Source of the DNA: Spartobacteria bacterium
Lineage (GTDB): Bacteria > Verrucomicrobiota > Verrucomicrobiia > Chthoniobacterales > Chthoniobacteraceae
DNA: 64,000 bases
Direction of reading: 5' to 3'
Assembly: GCA_021324395.1 (NCBI GenBank)
Contig: JAJPJG010000031.1
Location: 62,001-126,000, forward strand
This document shows, piece after piece, positions 9,348-18,775 of this stretch. How positions within the stretch are numbered: position 1 is the first letter of the stretch; each line of letters starts with the position of its first letter. A program made the translations under genes and the position numbers. A model generated the notes under the pieces. It made no database searches, was not told the origin of the DNA, and saw only the letters and a list, made by a program, of their open reading frames with translations.

Positions 9348-10024
9348 TGATTAAACCATTGCACCGCGAAGCGCACCATCTCCGGTGCGGTGCGGAATTC
9401 CAGCTTCTCTTTGATGTGCAGGCGATGGCTTTCGATGGTCTTGATGCTAAGCCCTAACGTCTCGGCGATCTCGCGCGTGCCGTGGCCACGGCCGATGAGC
9501 GTCAGCACTTCCAATTCGCGATCGCTGAGCTTCTCCAGCGGCGAATGATCCTTCCGTCCGTTTACAAATCTGCGCACCATATGGCTCCCCATTGTCGGGC
9601 TGATATAAAGCTCTCCTGCGAGAACCTTCCGGATCGCTCCGAGCACGCGCTCGGCGCTTTCCTGTTTCATGATATAACCACTCGCGCCCGCGCGCATCGC
9701 TCGCTCGGCGTAAAGCGATTCGTCGTGCATTGAAAGAACCAGCACGGGAAGACGCGGCGCTTTTTTTTTGATGATCTTCACCAGCTCGATCCCGCTCATC
9801 GTTTTCAGCGTGATGTCGAGGATGATGAGATCCGGTTTTAACATTGGCAGCGCATCGATCGCGTCCTCGCCGGCCGGCACGTCTGCGCACACGACGAGAT
9901 CGCTTTCCGCATTGATTACCTGCGTGATGCCCTGGCGAAAAATGGGATGATCATCCACGACGAGAATCCGCCGTTTGCGAATCTCGCCGTGATTGATCGA
10001 ATCAGTTCTTTCCACATTTTTCAT
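9335..10024 (-). CDS. NarL/FixJ-family response regulator
   Basis: Two-component response regulator of 229 residues: a receiver domain with acidic pair D24-D25 and phosphoacceptor D70 (in the LIILD block), and a C-terminal LuxR-type helix-turn-helix (about 165-208, LSDRELEVL ... SIKTIESH). Phosphorylation should control DNA binding as a dimer. No histidine kinase is adjacent, so it is an orphan and the target genes are unknown. It is convergent with the lipoprotein gene and shares a stem-loop with it. In contrast to the related protein at 22.6 kb, all receiver residues look intact. Confidence 0.9.
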   Translation of the reverse strand: MKNVERTDSINHGEIRKRRILVVDDHPIFRQGITQVINAESDLVVCADVPAGEDAIDALPMLKPDLIILDITLKTMSGIELVKIIKKKAPRLPVLVLSMHDESLYAERAMRAGASGYIMKQESAERVLGAIRKVLAGELYISPTMGSHMVRRFVNGRKDHSPLEKLSDRELEVLTLIGRGHGTREIAETLGLSIKTIESHRLHIKEKLEFRTAPEMVRFAVQWFNQARA

Positions 10025-10192
10025 GTTCCTTTATCGGGCGTGCGTTCCGCCGACAATGGCGGAGATGACATGGGCAACAGACGCGAAATTGAACGACGCA
10101 CTTGTAAAACACAAGCGAATTTGTCGCTGCGTGCTTTCTGTGGGAAATGCCTTGTGAAGCCGCGGTTTCCCGCGAATATTGCGCGGCAAACA

Positions 10193-10266
10193 CGGGGCGT
10201 AGCTTAGCTTGGTAGAGCGCGTGGTTTGGGACCACGAGGTCGCAGGTTCGAATCCTGTCGCCCCGA
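10193..10266 (+). tRNA. tRNA-Pro (anticodon TGG)
   Basis: Full cloverleaf: acceptor stem CGGGGCG/CGCCCCG, anticodon stem CGTGG/CCACG with loop TTTGGGA giving anticodon TGG, and T-arm GGTTCGAATCC. The discriminator is A and CCA is not encoded. The gene is convergent with pabB. Confidence 0.95.
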
Positions 10267-10306
10267 TTTTTTCAAAGGCAAAAAGAAGAAGTCAAAACGC
10301 AGAAGT

Positions 10307-11542
10307 TCAGATGTGCTCTGCGGCGAGCAGCAGGCCGGCGGCTTTGTCGAGCGTCTCCTGGTATTCTTTTTCGGGAATGGAATCGGCAACAATGCCCGAG
10401 CCGACGTGAAAGTGTGCCGCTCCGTTTTCCAGAATCGCCGTGCGGATCGCGATGTTGAACTGGCTTTCGCCATTATAGCCGAAATAACCGAGCGCGCCTG
10501 TATAAACGCCGCGCGGGATCGGCTCCAACTCCGCAATGATTTCCCGCGCGCGCTTTTTCGGCGCACCGGTGATCGAGCCGCCGGGGAAACATGCTTGCAG
10601 CGCCGTGACGTGATCGACGGCTTCGCGCAACTGCCCGTCGATCGTCGATACGAGGTGAAACACCTGTTCGTAGCGCTCCATCTTTAGCAACTCTCGCACA
10701 TGCACGCTGCCGTAGTCGCAGATTTGCCCGAGATCGTTGCGCTCGAGATCGGTGATCATGACCAGCTCGGCGATTTCCTTTGGCGACGTGATCAAATCGA
10801 TCGCCGAATTTTCGTCGGCGCTGGAATCGGCGCGGCGCGGGCGGGTGCCCTTTATCGGTCGTGTGAGAATGTGCCGGCCGCTCATGCGCAAGAAGCACTC
10901 GGGCGATGCCGACAAAATCGTGCGTGCGTTCGCGCTCAAAAATGCCGCGTGCGGCGCGGGCGAGTAATTGCGCAGCGACTCGTAAAAGCCCCACGGATCG
11001 CCGTCCCAGTTCGCGCTGAAACGATGCGCGAGATTCACTTGATAGATATCGCCCGCCGCGATGTATTCCTGCGCTTTTGCGACCATCGCGCAAAAATCTT
11101 CGCGGCTCATCTCCGGCGCAAAACAGAGCGGCCCGCGTGTCTTTTCGACATGTTTCGGAGTCCTCGCATCGATGTGCGAAAGGAAATCGCCGATCTCGAT
11201 CCACGACTGATCCGCGTGCCGGTAAACGAGCATGTCGTCATAAAAACCAAAACGGAACGCACCGTCATATTCCACAAAACCGGCTGCCATGCCGTGCGGC
11301 GCGCCGTCGTCCAAGCGCGTGTCACGCTGATGCGCGCGCACTTTTTCGCGTAGCAAATCCCAATCGCGCGCCGTGCTCCCGCCGACGATTTCGCACGGGC
11401 ACGCCGCGATGAGCGACATTGCTCCGGGCGTTTCAAGTGCGCTGTCGAAAAAAACCGCGTCTGGCAAATGCGCGCAACGCGCCGCCACTTCGCACGGCAG
11501 CAAATCGGCAATTGAAGCTGGAGAAATCGCGGCGCTTTTCAA
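10307..11542 (-). CDS. pabB: Aminodeoxychorismate synthase component I
   Basis: Chorismate-utilising enzyme of 411 residues that makes 4-amino-4-deoxychorismate for folate synthesis. The PIKGTRPR block near residue 230 carries the lysine that distinguishes PabB from anthranilate synthase TrpE, which has alanine there. CFPGGSITGAPK (about 317) and the metal-binding ELVMITDLERND block are present. The N-terminal lobe is shorter than in TrpE. It needs a glutaminase partner (PabA/TrpG), not present in the window. The gene is divergent from a small secreted protein gene and convergent with tRNA-Pro. A TrpE-like or dual role cannot be excluded by eye but the lysine argues for PabB. Confidence 0.88.
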   Translation of the reverse strand: MKSAAISPASIADLLPCEVAARCAHLPDAVFFDSALETPGAMSLIAACPCEIVGGSTARDWDLLREKVRAHQRDTRLDDGAPHGMAAGFVEYDGAFRFGFYDDMLVYRHADQSWIEIGDFLSHIDARTPKHVEKTRGPLCFAPEMSREDFCAMVAKAQEYIAAGDIYQVNLAHRFSANWDGDPWGFYESLRNYSPAPHAAFLSANARTILSASPECFLRMSGRHILTRPIKGTRPRRADSSADENSAIDLITSPKEIAELVMITDLERNDLGQICDYGSVHVRELLKMERYEQVFHLVSTIDGQLREAVDHVTALQACFPGGSITGAPKKRAREIIAELEPIPRGVYTGALGYFGYNGESQFNIAIRTAILENGAAHFHVGSGIVADSIPEKEYQETLDKAAGLLLAAEHI

Positions 11543-11575
11543 AACGAGTTTTGCGCGTATGCTGGCGAGCTGCTC

Positions 11576-12103
11576 ATGAAAACAGTCATAGCATTTCTTT
11601 TTACGACCGCGATGATTTCTCCGCTGCTCATCGCACAGGACCAGGAGCCGCTACCCGGCCAGGAGCCGCAGACGCAGCTCGAAAAACCGATCACGCTCAT
11701 GCCCGACAACGTGCCGTCGGTCGACAAACCGCCTTCGGCGGAAAAGACCGGGCAGACTGCTGAGGAAAAGCTCGCGAGCTCGAAAACAGTGAAGAGCGAG
11801 CAGGACTTGAAACAGCGCGTTCGCTACCGCGAAGTGAAAACGATGCTGATGAAAAACGCTGCGTTGCAGGAGAAAAGAGAGCTCGTCGCCAACGCGAAGA
11901 CCGATCCCGAAAAACGCGATGCACTGCGCGACTATTACCAGTTATTGCATGACAAAATCGTCGCCACCGATGCTTCGCTGAAAGAACTCGCCGACCATCG
12001 CAAATCCGCATCGATCTCGCGCCTCTCGCAATCACGCATCGAGCAGCCCGGCGTCAACGACGAGCAGGAAGCCGCCGAGCGCGCCGCAGCGGCCGAACGC
12101 TAG
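11576..12103 (+). CDS. Hypothetical secreted charged helical protein
   Basis: A 175-residue protein with an N-terminal signal peptide (about 1-20, ending LLIAQ-DQE). A proline-rich stretch follows, then a long, highly charged Lys/Glu/Arg/Ala region from about residue 60 that is likely helical or coiled coil. It is predicted to be periplasmic. No domain is recognised. It is divergent from pabB with only 33 bp between starts, so the two share a promoter region, and it is followed by tRNA-Glu. Confidence 0.65.
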   Translation: MKTVIAFLFTTAMISPLLIAQDQEPLPGQEPQTQLEKPITLMPDNVPSVDKPPSAEKTGQTAEEKLASSKTVKSEQDLKQRVRYREVKTMLMKNAALQEKRELVANAKTDPEKRDALRDYYQLLHDKIVATDASLKELADHRKSASISRLSQSRIEQPGVNDEQEAAERAAAAER

Positions 12104-12163
12104 CGCGCATTTTCGCCGCTGGATTTTTTTCGCGAACCGTGTAGTTTCGCAAACTCTCAAAAC

Positions 12164-12238
12164 GGCGCCTTCGTCTAGGGGTTAGGACACGGCCCTCTCA
12201 AGGCCGGTGCACGGGTTCGAATCCCGTAGGCGCTGCCA
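12164..12238 (+). tRNA. tRNA-Glu (anticodon CTC)
   Basis: Cloverleaf with acceptor stem GGCGCCT/AGGCGCT (one G-U pair at the end), anticodon loop CTCTCAA giving anticodon CTC, and T-arm GGGTTCGAATCCC. CCA is encoded at 12236-12238. The gene ends two bases before the convergent pntB stop. Confidence 0.95.
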
Positions 12239-12240
12239 TG

Positions 12241-13641
<1,401 letters not shown>

Positions 13642-13644
13642 GGC

Positions 13645-13953
13645 TTAGTGGCGCTCCTTTTTCACGTCCTCGCGACGGCGGAACATCTTCAACATGCGCT
13701 CGGTGATCCAAAAACCGCCAACGACATTGATGGTCGAACAGGTGACTGCGACGAAACCGAGCACGGTGCTGACGGTGTTGTAATGCGCGCCTGCGGTGAC
13801 GATGGAGCCGACGAGCGAAATGCCGGAAATGGCATTCGTCGCCGACATCAACGGTGTGTGTAACAACGGCGGCACGCGCGAGATGACCTGATAGCCGAGG
13901 AACGCGGCGAGCGCGAATACGTAAAACGCGGCGATGAGTGTTTCAGGATTCAT
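13645..13953 (-). CDS. pntAB: NAD(P) transhydrogenase subunit alpha part 2 (membrane)
   Basis: A 102-residue protein with three hydrophobic helices corresponding to the membrane-embedded C-terminal part of E. coli PntA. Conserved features include the SRVPPLLHTPLMSATNAISG block around residues 25-44. It forms the proton channel with PntB. It lies 3 bp upstream of pntB, and 127 bp after pntAA, a longer gap than usual for this operon; that gap holds a perfect palindrome and a possible long stem-loop. Confidence 0.93.
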   Translation of the reverse strand: MNPETLIAAFYVFALAAFLGYQVISRVPPLLHTPLMSATNAISGISLVGSIVTAGAHYNTVSTVLGFVAVTCSTINVVGGFWITERMLKMFRRREDVKKERH

Positions 13954-14004
13954 AAAGAGATATCCTCGCGCAAAGTTCGCAGAGTCCGCAAAGCCGTGTG
14001 TTCT

Positions 14005-14018
14005 GTTAATCGATTAAC
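14005..14018. repeat. Perfect 14-bp palindrome in the pntAA-pntAB gap
   Basis: GTTAATCGATTAAC is a perfect dyad. Outside it, CGCAAAGCC near 13988 can pair with GGCTTTGCG near 14073, so the spacer transcript could fold into one long stem-loop. It may be an operator or an RNA processing signal setting subunit ratios. Confidence 0.4.
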
Positions 14019-14080
14019 GAGTCGCTTGATTGCAATTTCGTTTTCCGTTCGTTGGAAATTTTGCGGGCTTTGCGCGATGT

Positions 14081-15211
14081 TCATTTGAACTGCGGATTGA
14101 GTATCTCTCCGCCGTGCGTGATGACACAGCCTTTGAGGATGTCGTTGGTGAGATCGAGGCGGAATGTTTTGTTTTCCTTGTCCCAGAAATGGTCGACGAA
14201 TGCGCCGAGATTGTTCGAATACATCTCGCTCGCGGCGCGCGCGGTGCGGCCGGCGAGATTGCCCACGCCGAGGATTTTCACGCCGTTGACGTCGACGGTT
14301 TCGTCGAGCTTTGAGCCTTCGACATTGCCGCCGCTCTCGACGGCCATGTCGACGACAATGCTGCCCGGCTTCATCTGCTCGACCATCGCGGCGGTCACGA
14401 TGCGCGGCGCTCTTTTTCCAAAGATCTGCGCGGTGGTGATAACAACATCCGACTGCGCGCAATGTTTCGCCATTGCTTCCCGTTGTTTATCGAGCTGTTC
14501 AGGCGTGAGTTCTTTCGCGTAGCCCTGCGCGGTCTGGCCCGTTTCGCCGAGATCGACTTTGACAAAGCGCGCGCCGAGCGATTTCACCTGCTCCTCGACG
14601 ACCGGCCGCGTGTCGAATGCCTCGACCGCCGCGCCGAGACGTTTCGCAGTTGCGATCGCTTGCAAGCCCGCGACGCCGACGCCGATGACGAAAACTTTCG
14701 CCGGCGGGATCGTGCCAGATGGCGTCGTCATCATCGGGAAAATCTTGTCGAGATGCGTCGCTGCCAGCGTCACCGCATTGTAACCGGCAAGATTTGCCTG
14801 CGATGAAAGCGCGTCCATTTTTTGCGCGATCGTGCTGCGCGGAATCATTTCCATGCTCACCGCAGTCACGCCCGCAGCCGCGAGCGCGCGCACGAGCTGC
14901 GGCTCGTTAAAAGGATCGAGATAGCTGATGTGGATGCAGTCCTTGCGGAGCAGCGCGATGTCTTCGCGAGCCGGTTTGCGCAGGCGCAACACGATGTCCG
15001 CCGCGGCGAAGCCGTTCGCGCGCTCGACCACTTCCGCGCCGGCCTTGCGATAATCGTCGTCGGAAAGATGCAGTGTTTTTCCGAGCTGCGATTGCACCGA
15101 AACTTGCGCGCCGAGCTTGAGCAATTTCGCGACCGTGGCGGGCGCGACCGGCACGCGCGTTTCACTGCGATCGGTTTCGCTCGGGACGAAAATTCGCATA
15201 GCGCTTTTCAA
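14081..15211 (-). CDS. pntAA: NAD(P) transhydrogenase subunit alpha part 1 (NAD-binding)
   Basis: Soluble domain I of transhydrogenase, 376 residues from the ATG at 15211; the ATG four codons later (15199, MRIFVP) is an equally good start and fits homologues better. It binds NAD(H) through a Rossmann fold (VIGVGVAGLQAIATAKRLGA, about 173-192) and resembles alanine dehydrogenase at the N-terminus, with SETRVPV near residue 16. The C-terminus lacks membrane helices, which are supplied by pntAB. First gene of the pnt operon and divergent from the glycosyltransferase gene. Confidence 0.94.
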   Translation of the reverse strand: MKSAMRIFVPSETDRSETRVPVAPATVAKLLKLGAQVSVQSQLGKTLHLSDDDYRKAGAEVVERANGFAAADIVLRLRKPAREDIALLRKDCIHISYLDPFNEPQLVRALAAAGVTAVSMEMIPRSTIAQKMDALSSQANLAGYNAVTLAATHLDKIFPMMTTPSGTIPPAKVFVIGVGVAGLQAIATAKRLGAAVEAFDTRPVVEEQVKSLGARFVKVDLGETGQTAQGYAKELTPEQLDKQREAMAKHCAQSDVVITTAQIFGKRAPRIVTAAMVEQMKPGSIVVDMAVESGGNVEGSKLDETVDVNGVKILGVGNLAGRTARAASEMYSNNLGAFVDHFWDKENKTFRLDLTNDILKGCVITHGGEILNPQFK

Positions 15212-15341
15212 TTTGTCGGAGGTTAACGGCTGTGTTCAACAAGTTTTCTGCGAAAAATTGAAACTCCTTTGCTATCGTCGCGGCGCCTCGCCGATTTTTT
15301 ACAAATGAAAGTGCCCAAATTTCAACAAGCGAATCGTCGTC

Positions 15342-16907
15342 ATGAATCGTGATTCCAAACTCTGGACCTACGTCTTTTTCGCGACGCTGATTTTTTCCGC
15401 GTTCGTGCTAACGCTCGATTTCAACGGGCCGTGGATCGAGGAGGACAATTACTACGGCGCGATCTACGCGCAGGCCGCGCACAACAATCTCCGCGCCGGT
15501 TTGCTGACGACCGGCGGATTGCCCGCGACGCTTTATTTCGGGCCGCTGCCGATTCCCGCCGATGCTTACTACGTGCACCATCCGACGCTGCTGCCGCTGC
15601 TCGTCACGGCGTCGTTCGCGATGTTCGGCGAATCGGAATGGACTGCGCGGCTCGTGCCGGTCACGTGTTCGCTGCTGAGTCTGGTGCTGCTTTGGTTTCT
15701 CGTGCGAAGCAGCGCGAGCCGGCGCACGGCGGCGTTCGTGACGGCGATTTTCGCAGCGGTGCCGATGCAACTGCACTACGGCGAAATGGTCGATTTCGAG
15801 CCATGCCTGACGATGATTTTCATCGCGGCGCTGCTCTGTTTGCGGCGCTGGCAGCTTACCGGAAGCACCGCCTGGCAAATCGCGACGGCGCTGTGCTGTC
15901 TGCTCGCGATGTGGATGGATTGGCCGGGTTATCTGTTCGTCATCACGCTCGCGGGCTGGCTGATGATCGGCGCGACTAAAAAACAGCCGCGCTTTGCGAT
16001 CGTGCTGCTCGCGCTCGGCACGATTTCCGGCATTGGATTTCTGCTGCAAATTCGCCTCGGCAATCCCGATGCATGGTCGGATTTGTGGCACGCGCTGACG
16101 ATGCGTTTGAGCAGCGGCACCGACATCGGCGATGTCAAAATCCGCGCCGAGCATTTCACCGCCGCGCAATGGATTCGCACCGTCGGCGGCTGGATGCTGC
16201 ACAATTATTTTGCGATCACCTGGCTGCTCGTGCTGATCGGCGCCGCGCGCGCTTTGACGGACAAACGCTTCGGACCGCTCGGCGTCGCCGCGCTCGTCGT
16301 CAGCATCGCCGGCGCGCTTTACGTCGTTGTTTTAAAAAACGAGTCCTACATCCACGACTTCGCGTCGTTTTATTTACTGCCCGCCGTTGCGATTCTCGCG
16401 GGACTCGCGCTCGACTGGCTCGTTGAGGCGTTCGATGCCGTAAGCCCAAAACTCGCCGCGAGTGCCGCCATCGCTGCGTTGATCGCATTCGGCTGGTGCG
16501 GCTATGTGCGCGCGGAAAATCTGCGCTCGCCCTTTTACATGCTCGATGGCGAAACGCCTGAATCGCGCAGGCTGATCCCCGCGCTCGGTAAAACGCTCGC
16601 CGAGATTTTCCCGCAGAACGTCACGATCCTCTGCAACTTCGATCCGTATGGCAGCGTGCTCCCGTTTTACGCACAACGGATGATCCTCAACAACCTGGCG
16701 ACCTATGACGACTGGCAATACCAGCTCGCGCACGACACGCCGCCCTTCGGCGGAATCATCTGGCTCGATGCCCCCGGCGCGGGCGAGATCGTTTCCCATC
16801 TGCCTGCGAACGAAGTGCGCAACATCGAGGTCGAAGGCGCGCGCTTCGCAGTTTGGAATCAGCCCCGCGGCGTTAACTCTTCGACATCGCCCGATTCAGT
16901 GCGCTGA
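15342..16907 (+). CDS. GT-C family glycosyltransferase (GT39/ArnT-like)
   Basis: Integral membrane protein of 521 residues with about ten hydrophobic helices. An acidic pair in the first periplasmic loop (WIEEDNYYG, about 31-39) fits the catalytic metal-binding region of GT-C enzymes, which transfer sugars from polyprenyl-phosphate donors to periplasmic acceptors. The C-terminal ~120 residues are soluble. Substrate and acceptor are unknown. Its end overlaps the convergent leuA end by 35 bp. It is alone on its strand, with no polysaccharide cluster around it. Confidence 0.75.
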   Translation: MNRDSKLWTYVFFATLIFSAFVLTLDFNGPWIEEDNYYGAIYAQAAHNNLRAGLLTTGGLPATLYFGPLPIPADAYYVHHPTLLPLLVTASFAMFGESEWTARLVPVTCSLLSLVLLWFLVRSSASRRTAAFVTAIFAAVPMQLHYGEMVDFEPCLTMIFIAALLCLRRWQLTGSTAWQIATALCCLLAMWMDWPGYLFVITLAGWLMIGATKKQPRFAIVLLALGTISGIGFLLQIRLGNPDAWSDLWHALTMRLSSGTDIGDVKIRAEHFTAAQWIRTVGGWMLHNYFAITWLLVLIGAARALTDKRFGPLGVAALVVSIAGALYVVVLKNESYIHDFASFYLLPAVAILAGLALDWLVEAFDAVSPKLAASAAIAALIAFGWCGYVRAENLRSPFYMLDGETPESRRLIPALGKTLAEIFPQNVTILCNFDPYGSVLPFYAQRMILNNLATYDDWQYQLAHDTPPFGGIIWLDAPGAGEIVSHLPANEVRNIEVEGARFAVWNQPRGVNSSTSPDSVR

Positions 16908-18534
16908 GCACCGCTTTGATCGATGCGAGCTCGATGTTCGTATCGACGCCGGCGCCCCAGCGCGCACGGCCCTCGTCGAGCTTGATCTGGATGTAGGCAA
17001 TCGCGCTCGCCTCGGTGCCGGAGCTGAGCGCGTGCTCCTTGTAATACGCCACCTCGAACTTCGGCGCGCCGGCGCTTTGCAGCGCATGCACAAATGCGGC
17101 GATCGGCCCGTTGCCTTCGCCGACGAGATCGAGACGCTCGCCGTTTTTTTCCATCGTCGCGCGGCAGCGCATCTGGCCCTGGGTGCCATCGGCGTGAAAA
17201 TGCTGGAGCGCGAACGGCTGCGTGCGCTCGATGTATTCCTTCCAGAAAATGTCGCGCAGCTCGCGCGCGTTCACTTCGCGGCCGAGCCGGTCAACCTCAT
17301 CATTCGCCAGCGGACCAAACTCCCGCTGCATTTCCTTCGGCAGTTCGATGCCGAATTCGCTCTCGAGCAAATAGGCGACGCCGCCTTTGCCCGACTGGCT
17401 GTTGACGCGGATGACCTCGCGATAATGGCGGCCGATATCGGCCGGGTCGATCGTAAGATACGGCACGTCCCAGACGCCGCCGGTCTTCCACGAGGCGAGA
17501 CCTTTCTTGATCGCATCCTGGTGCGAGCCCGAGAACGCCGTAAACACCAACTCCCCGGCGTAAGGCTGGCGCGGCGGCACGATCATGCCGGTGCAGCGCT
17601 CGTAGGTTTCGATCAGCGCGTTCAGGTCGGAAAAATCGAGCCCCGGCGCGATGCCGTGCATGTGGAGATTCAACGCGACGGTCACAATGTCGAGATTGCC
17701 AGTGCGCTCGCCGTTGCCGAAAAGCGTCCCCTCGACACGCTCCGCGCCCGCGAGCAAACCAAGCTCGGTCGCTGCGATGCCGGTGCCGCGGTCGTTGTGC
17801 GTGTGCAGGCTGATGATTGCGCGGTCGCGATTTTTCAAGTGCGTGCAAAACCACTCGATCTGGTCCGCGTAAACATTCGGCATCGCGACCTCCACCGTGT
17901 CGGGCAGATTCAAAATCATTTTGCGCTCCGTCGTCGGCTGCCAGACATCCATCACCGCCTCGCAGACTTCGAGCGCGAACTCGACTTCCGTCGCCGAGAA
18001 ACTCTCCGGCGAATATTGAAAAACCACATCGGTTCCTGCGAGCCGCGACACCCGCTCCTTCACCCACTGCGTTCCTCGCGTGGCCACTTTGACGATGTCG
18101 CTTTTCTCCATGCCGAAGACATAGCGCCGCTGCGCCGGCGACGTGCTGTTATACAAATGAATGATCGCCCGCTTGGCGCCGACGAGCGACTCCACGGTGC
18201 GCTCGATCAAGTCCTCGCGCGCCTGCACGAGCACCTGCACCGTGACGTCATCGGGAATGCGATTCTCCTCAATCAACCGCCGGTTGAACTCGAACTCCGT
18301 ATTCGACGCCGACGGAAAGCCGACCTCGATCTCCTTGAAACCGCACCGCACCAGCGCGTCGAAAAGCTCCAGCTTCTGCGACACGTTCATCGGCACGGCG
18401 AGCGCCTGGTTGCCGTCGCGCAGATCGACGCTGCACCAGATCGGCGCGCGGGTTAAGACACGGTTGGGCCACTGCCGGTTCGGCAAAGCCACCGGCGGGA
18501 AAGGACGATATTTGCTGCTTGGATTGGAAATCAT
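16873..18534 (-). CDS. leuA: 2-isopropylmalate synthase (long, LeuA type 2)
   Basis: Condenses acetyl-CoA with 2-oxoisovalerate, the committed step of leucine synthesis. At 553 residues it matches the long form known from Actinobacteria. DLRDGNQAL (about 38-46) holds the catalytic/metal-binding Asp and Arg, and HTHNDRGTG (about 246) the metal-binding His pair. The C-terminal regulatory domain for leucine feedback inhibition is present in the last ~130 residues. A strongly folded element lies about 60-120 bp upstream of the start and may regulate it. The 3' end overlaps the glycosyltransferase gene by 35 bp. Confidence 0.95.
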   Translation of the reverse strand: MISNPSSKYRPFPPVALPNRQWPNRVLTRAPIWCSVDLRDGNQALAVPMNVSQKLELFDALVRCGFKEIEVGFPSASNTEFEFNRRLIEENRIPDDVTVQVLVQAREDLIERTVESLVGAKRAIIHLYNSTSPAQRRYVFGMEKSDIVKVATRGTQWVKERVSRLAGTDVVFQYSPESFSATEVEFALEVCEAVMDVWQPTTERKMILNLPDTVEVAMPNVYADQIEWFCTHLKNRDRAIISLHTHNDRGTGIAATELGLLAGAERVEGTLFGNGERTGNLDIVTVALNLHMHGIAPGLDFSDLNALIETYERCTGMIVPPRQPYAGELVFTAFSGSHQDAIKKGLASWKTGGVWDVPYLTIDPADIGRHYREVIRVNSQSGKGGVAYLLESEFGIELPKEMQREFGPLANDEVDRLGREVNARELRDIFWKEYIERTQPFALQHFHADGTQGQMRCRATMEKNGERLDLVGEGNGPIAAFVHALQSAGAPKFEVAYYKEHALSSGTEASAIAYIQIKLDEGRARWGAGVDTNIELASIKAVLSALNRAMSKS

Positions 18535-18591
18535 AATTCAGGTGGAGGACTTAAAATTCAGCGGCAGCCACCGCTTCCACCGTGAGCAGCG

Positions 18592-18656
18592 CAGCCGACG
18601 TTTACGAGAGAAATGGCAACGCTCCGGGCAAAACCCGGAGCTTCGTAAGTCGGCTG
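18592..18656 (-). promoter_or_regulatory. Long composite stem-loop upstream of leuA
   Basis: Three nested perfect stems: CAGCCGAC (18592-18599) with GTCGGCTG (18649-18656), TTACGA (18602-18607) with TCGTAA (18643-18648), and GCTCCGGG (18621-18628) with CCCGGAGC (18634-18641). A 13-nt one-sided internal loop separates the inner hairpin. It lies 58 bp ahead of the leuA start, in its direction. No U-tract follows it on either strand, so it does not look like a simple terminator. It could be a leuA leader element or the processed end of the upstream gene; it matches no riboswitch class I can name. Confidence 0.5.
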
Positions 18657-18775
18657 GTCAAATGCGCAAACATTGGCGGCACGTTAGCCGCGCGCGGCGA
18701 AATTTCAATGCTTCAGTTTAGGACGCGGTGAAAGTGTAAACATCACACGCGATGACTCCGGGACAGACTTCCCGC

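Noticed and set aside
16705-18456. 583-codon frame antisense to leuA
   Set aside because: Shadow of the high-GC codon bias of leuA; it has no family similarity and leuA shows all catalytic motifs.
18592-18656. Rho-independent terminator of the upstream gene
   Set aside because: The stem is strong but no U-tract follows on either strand; leader or processing role kept as alternatives.
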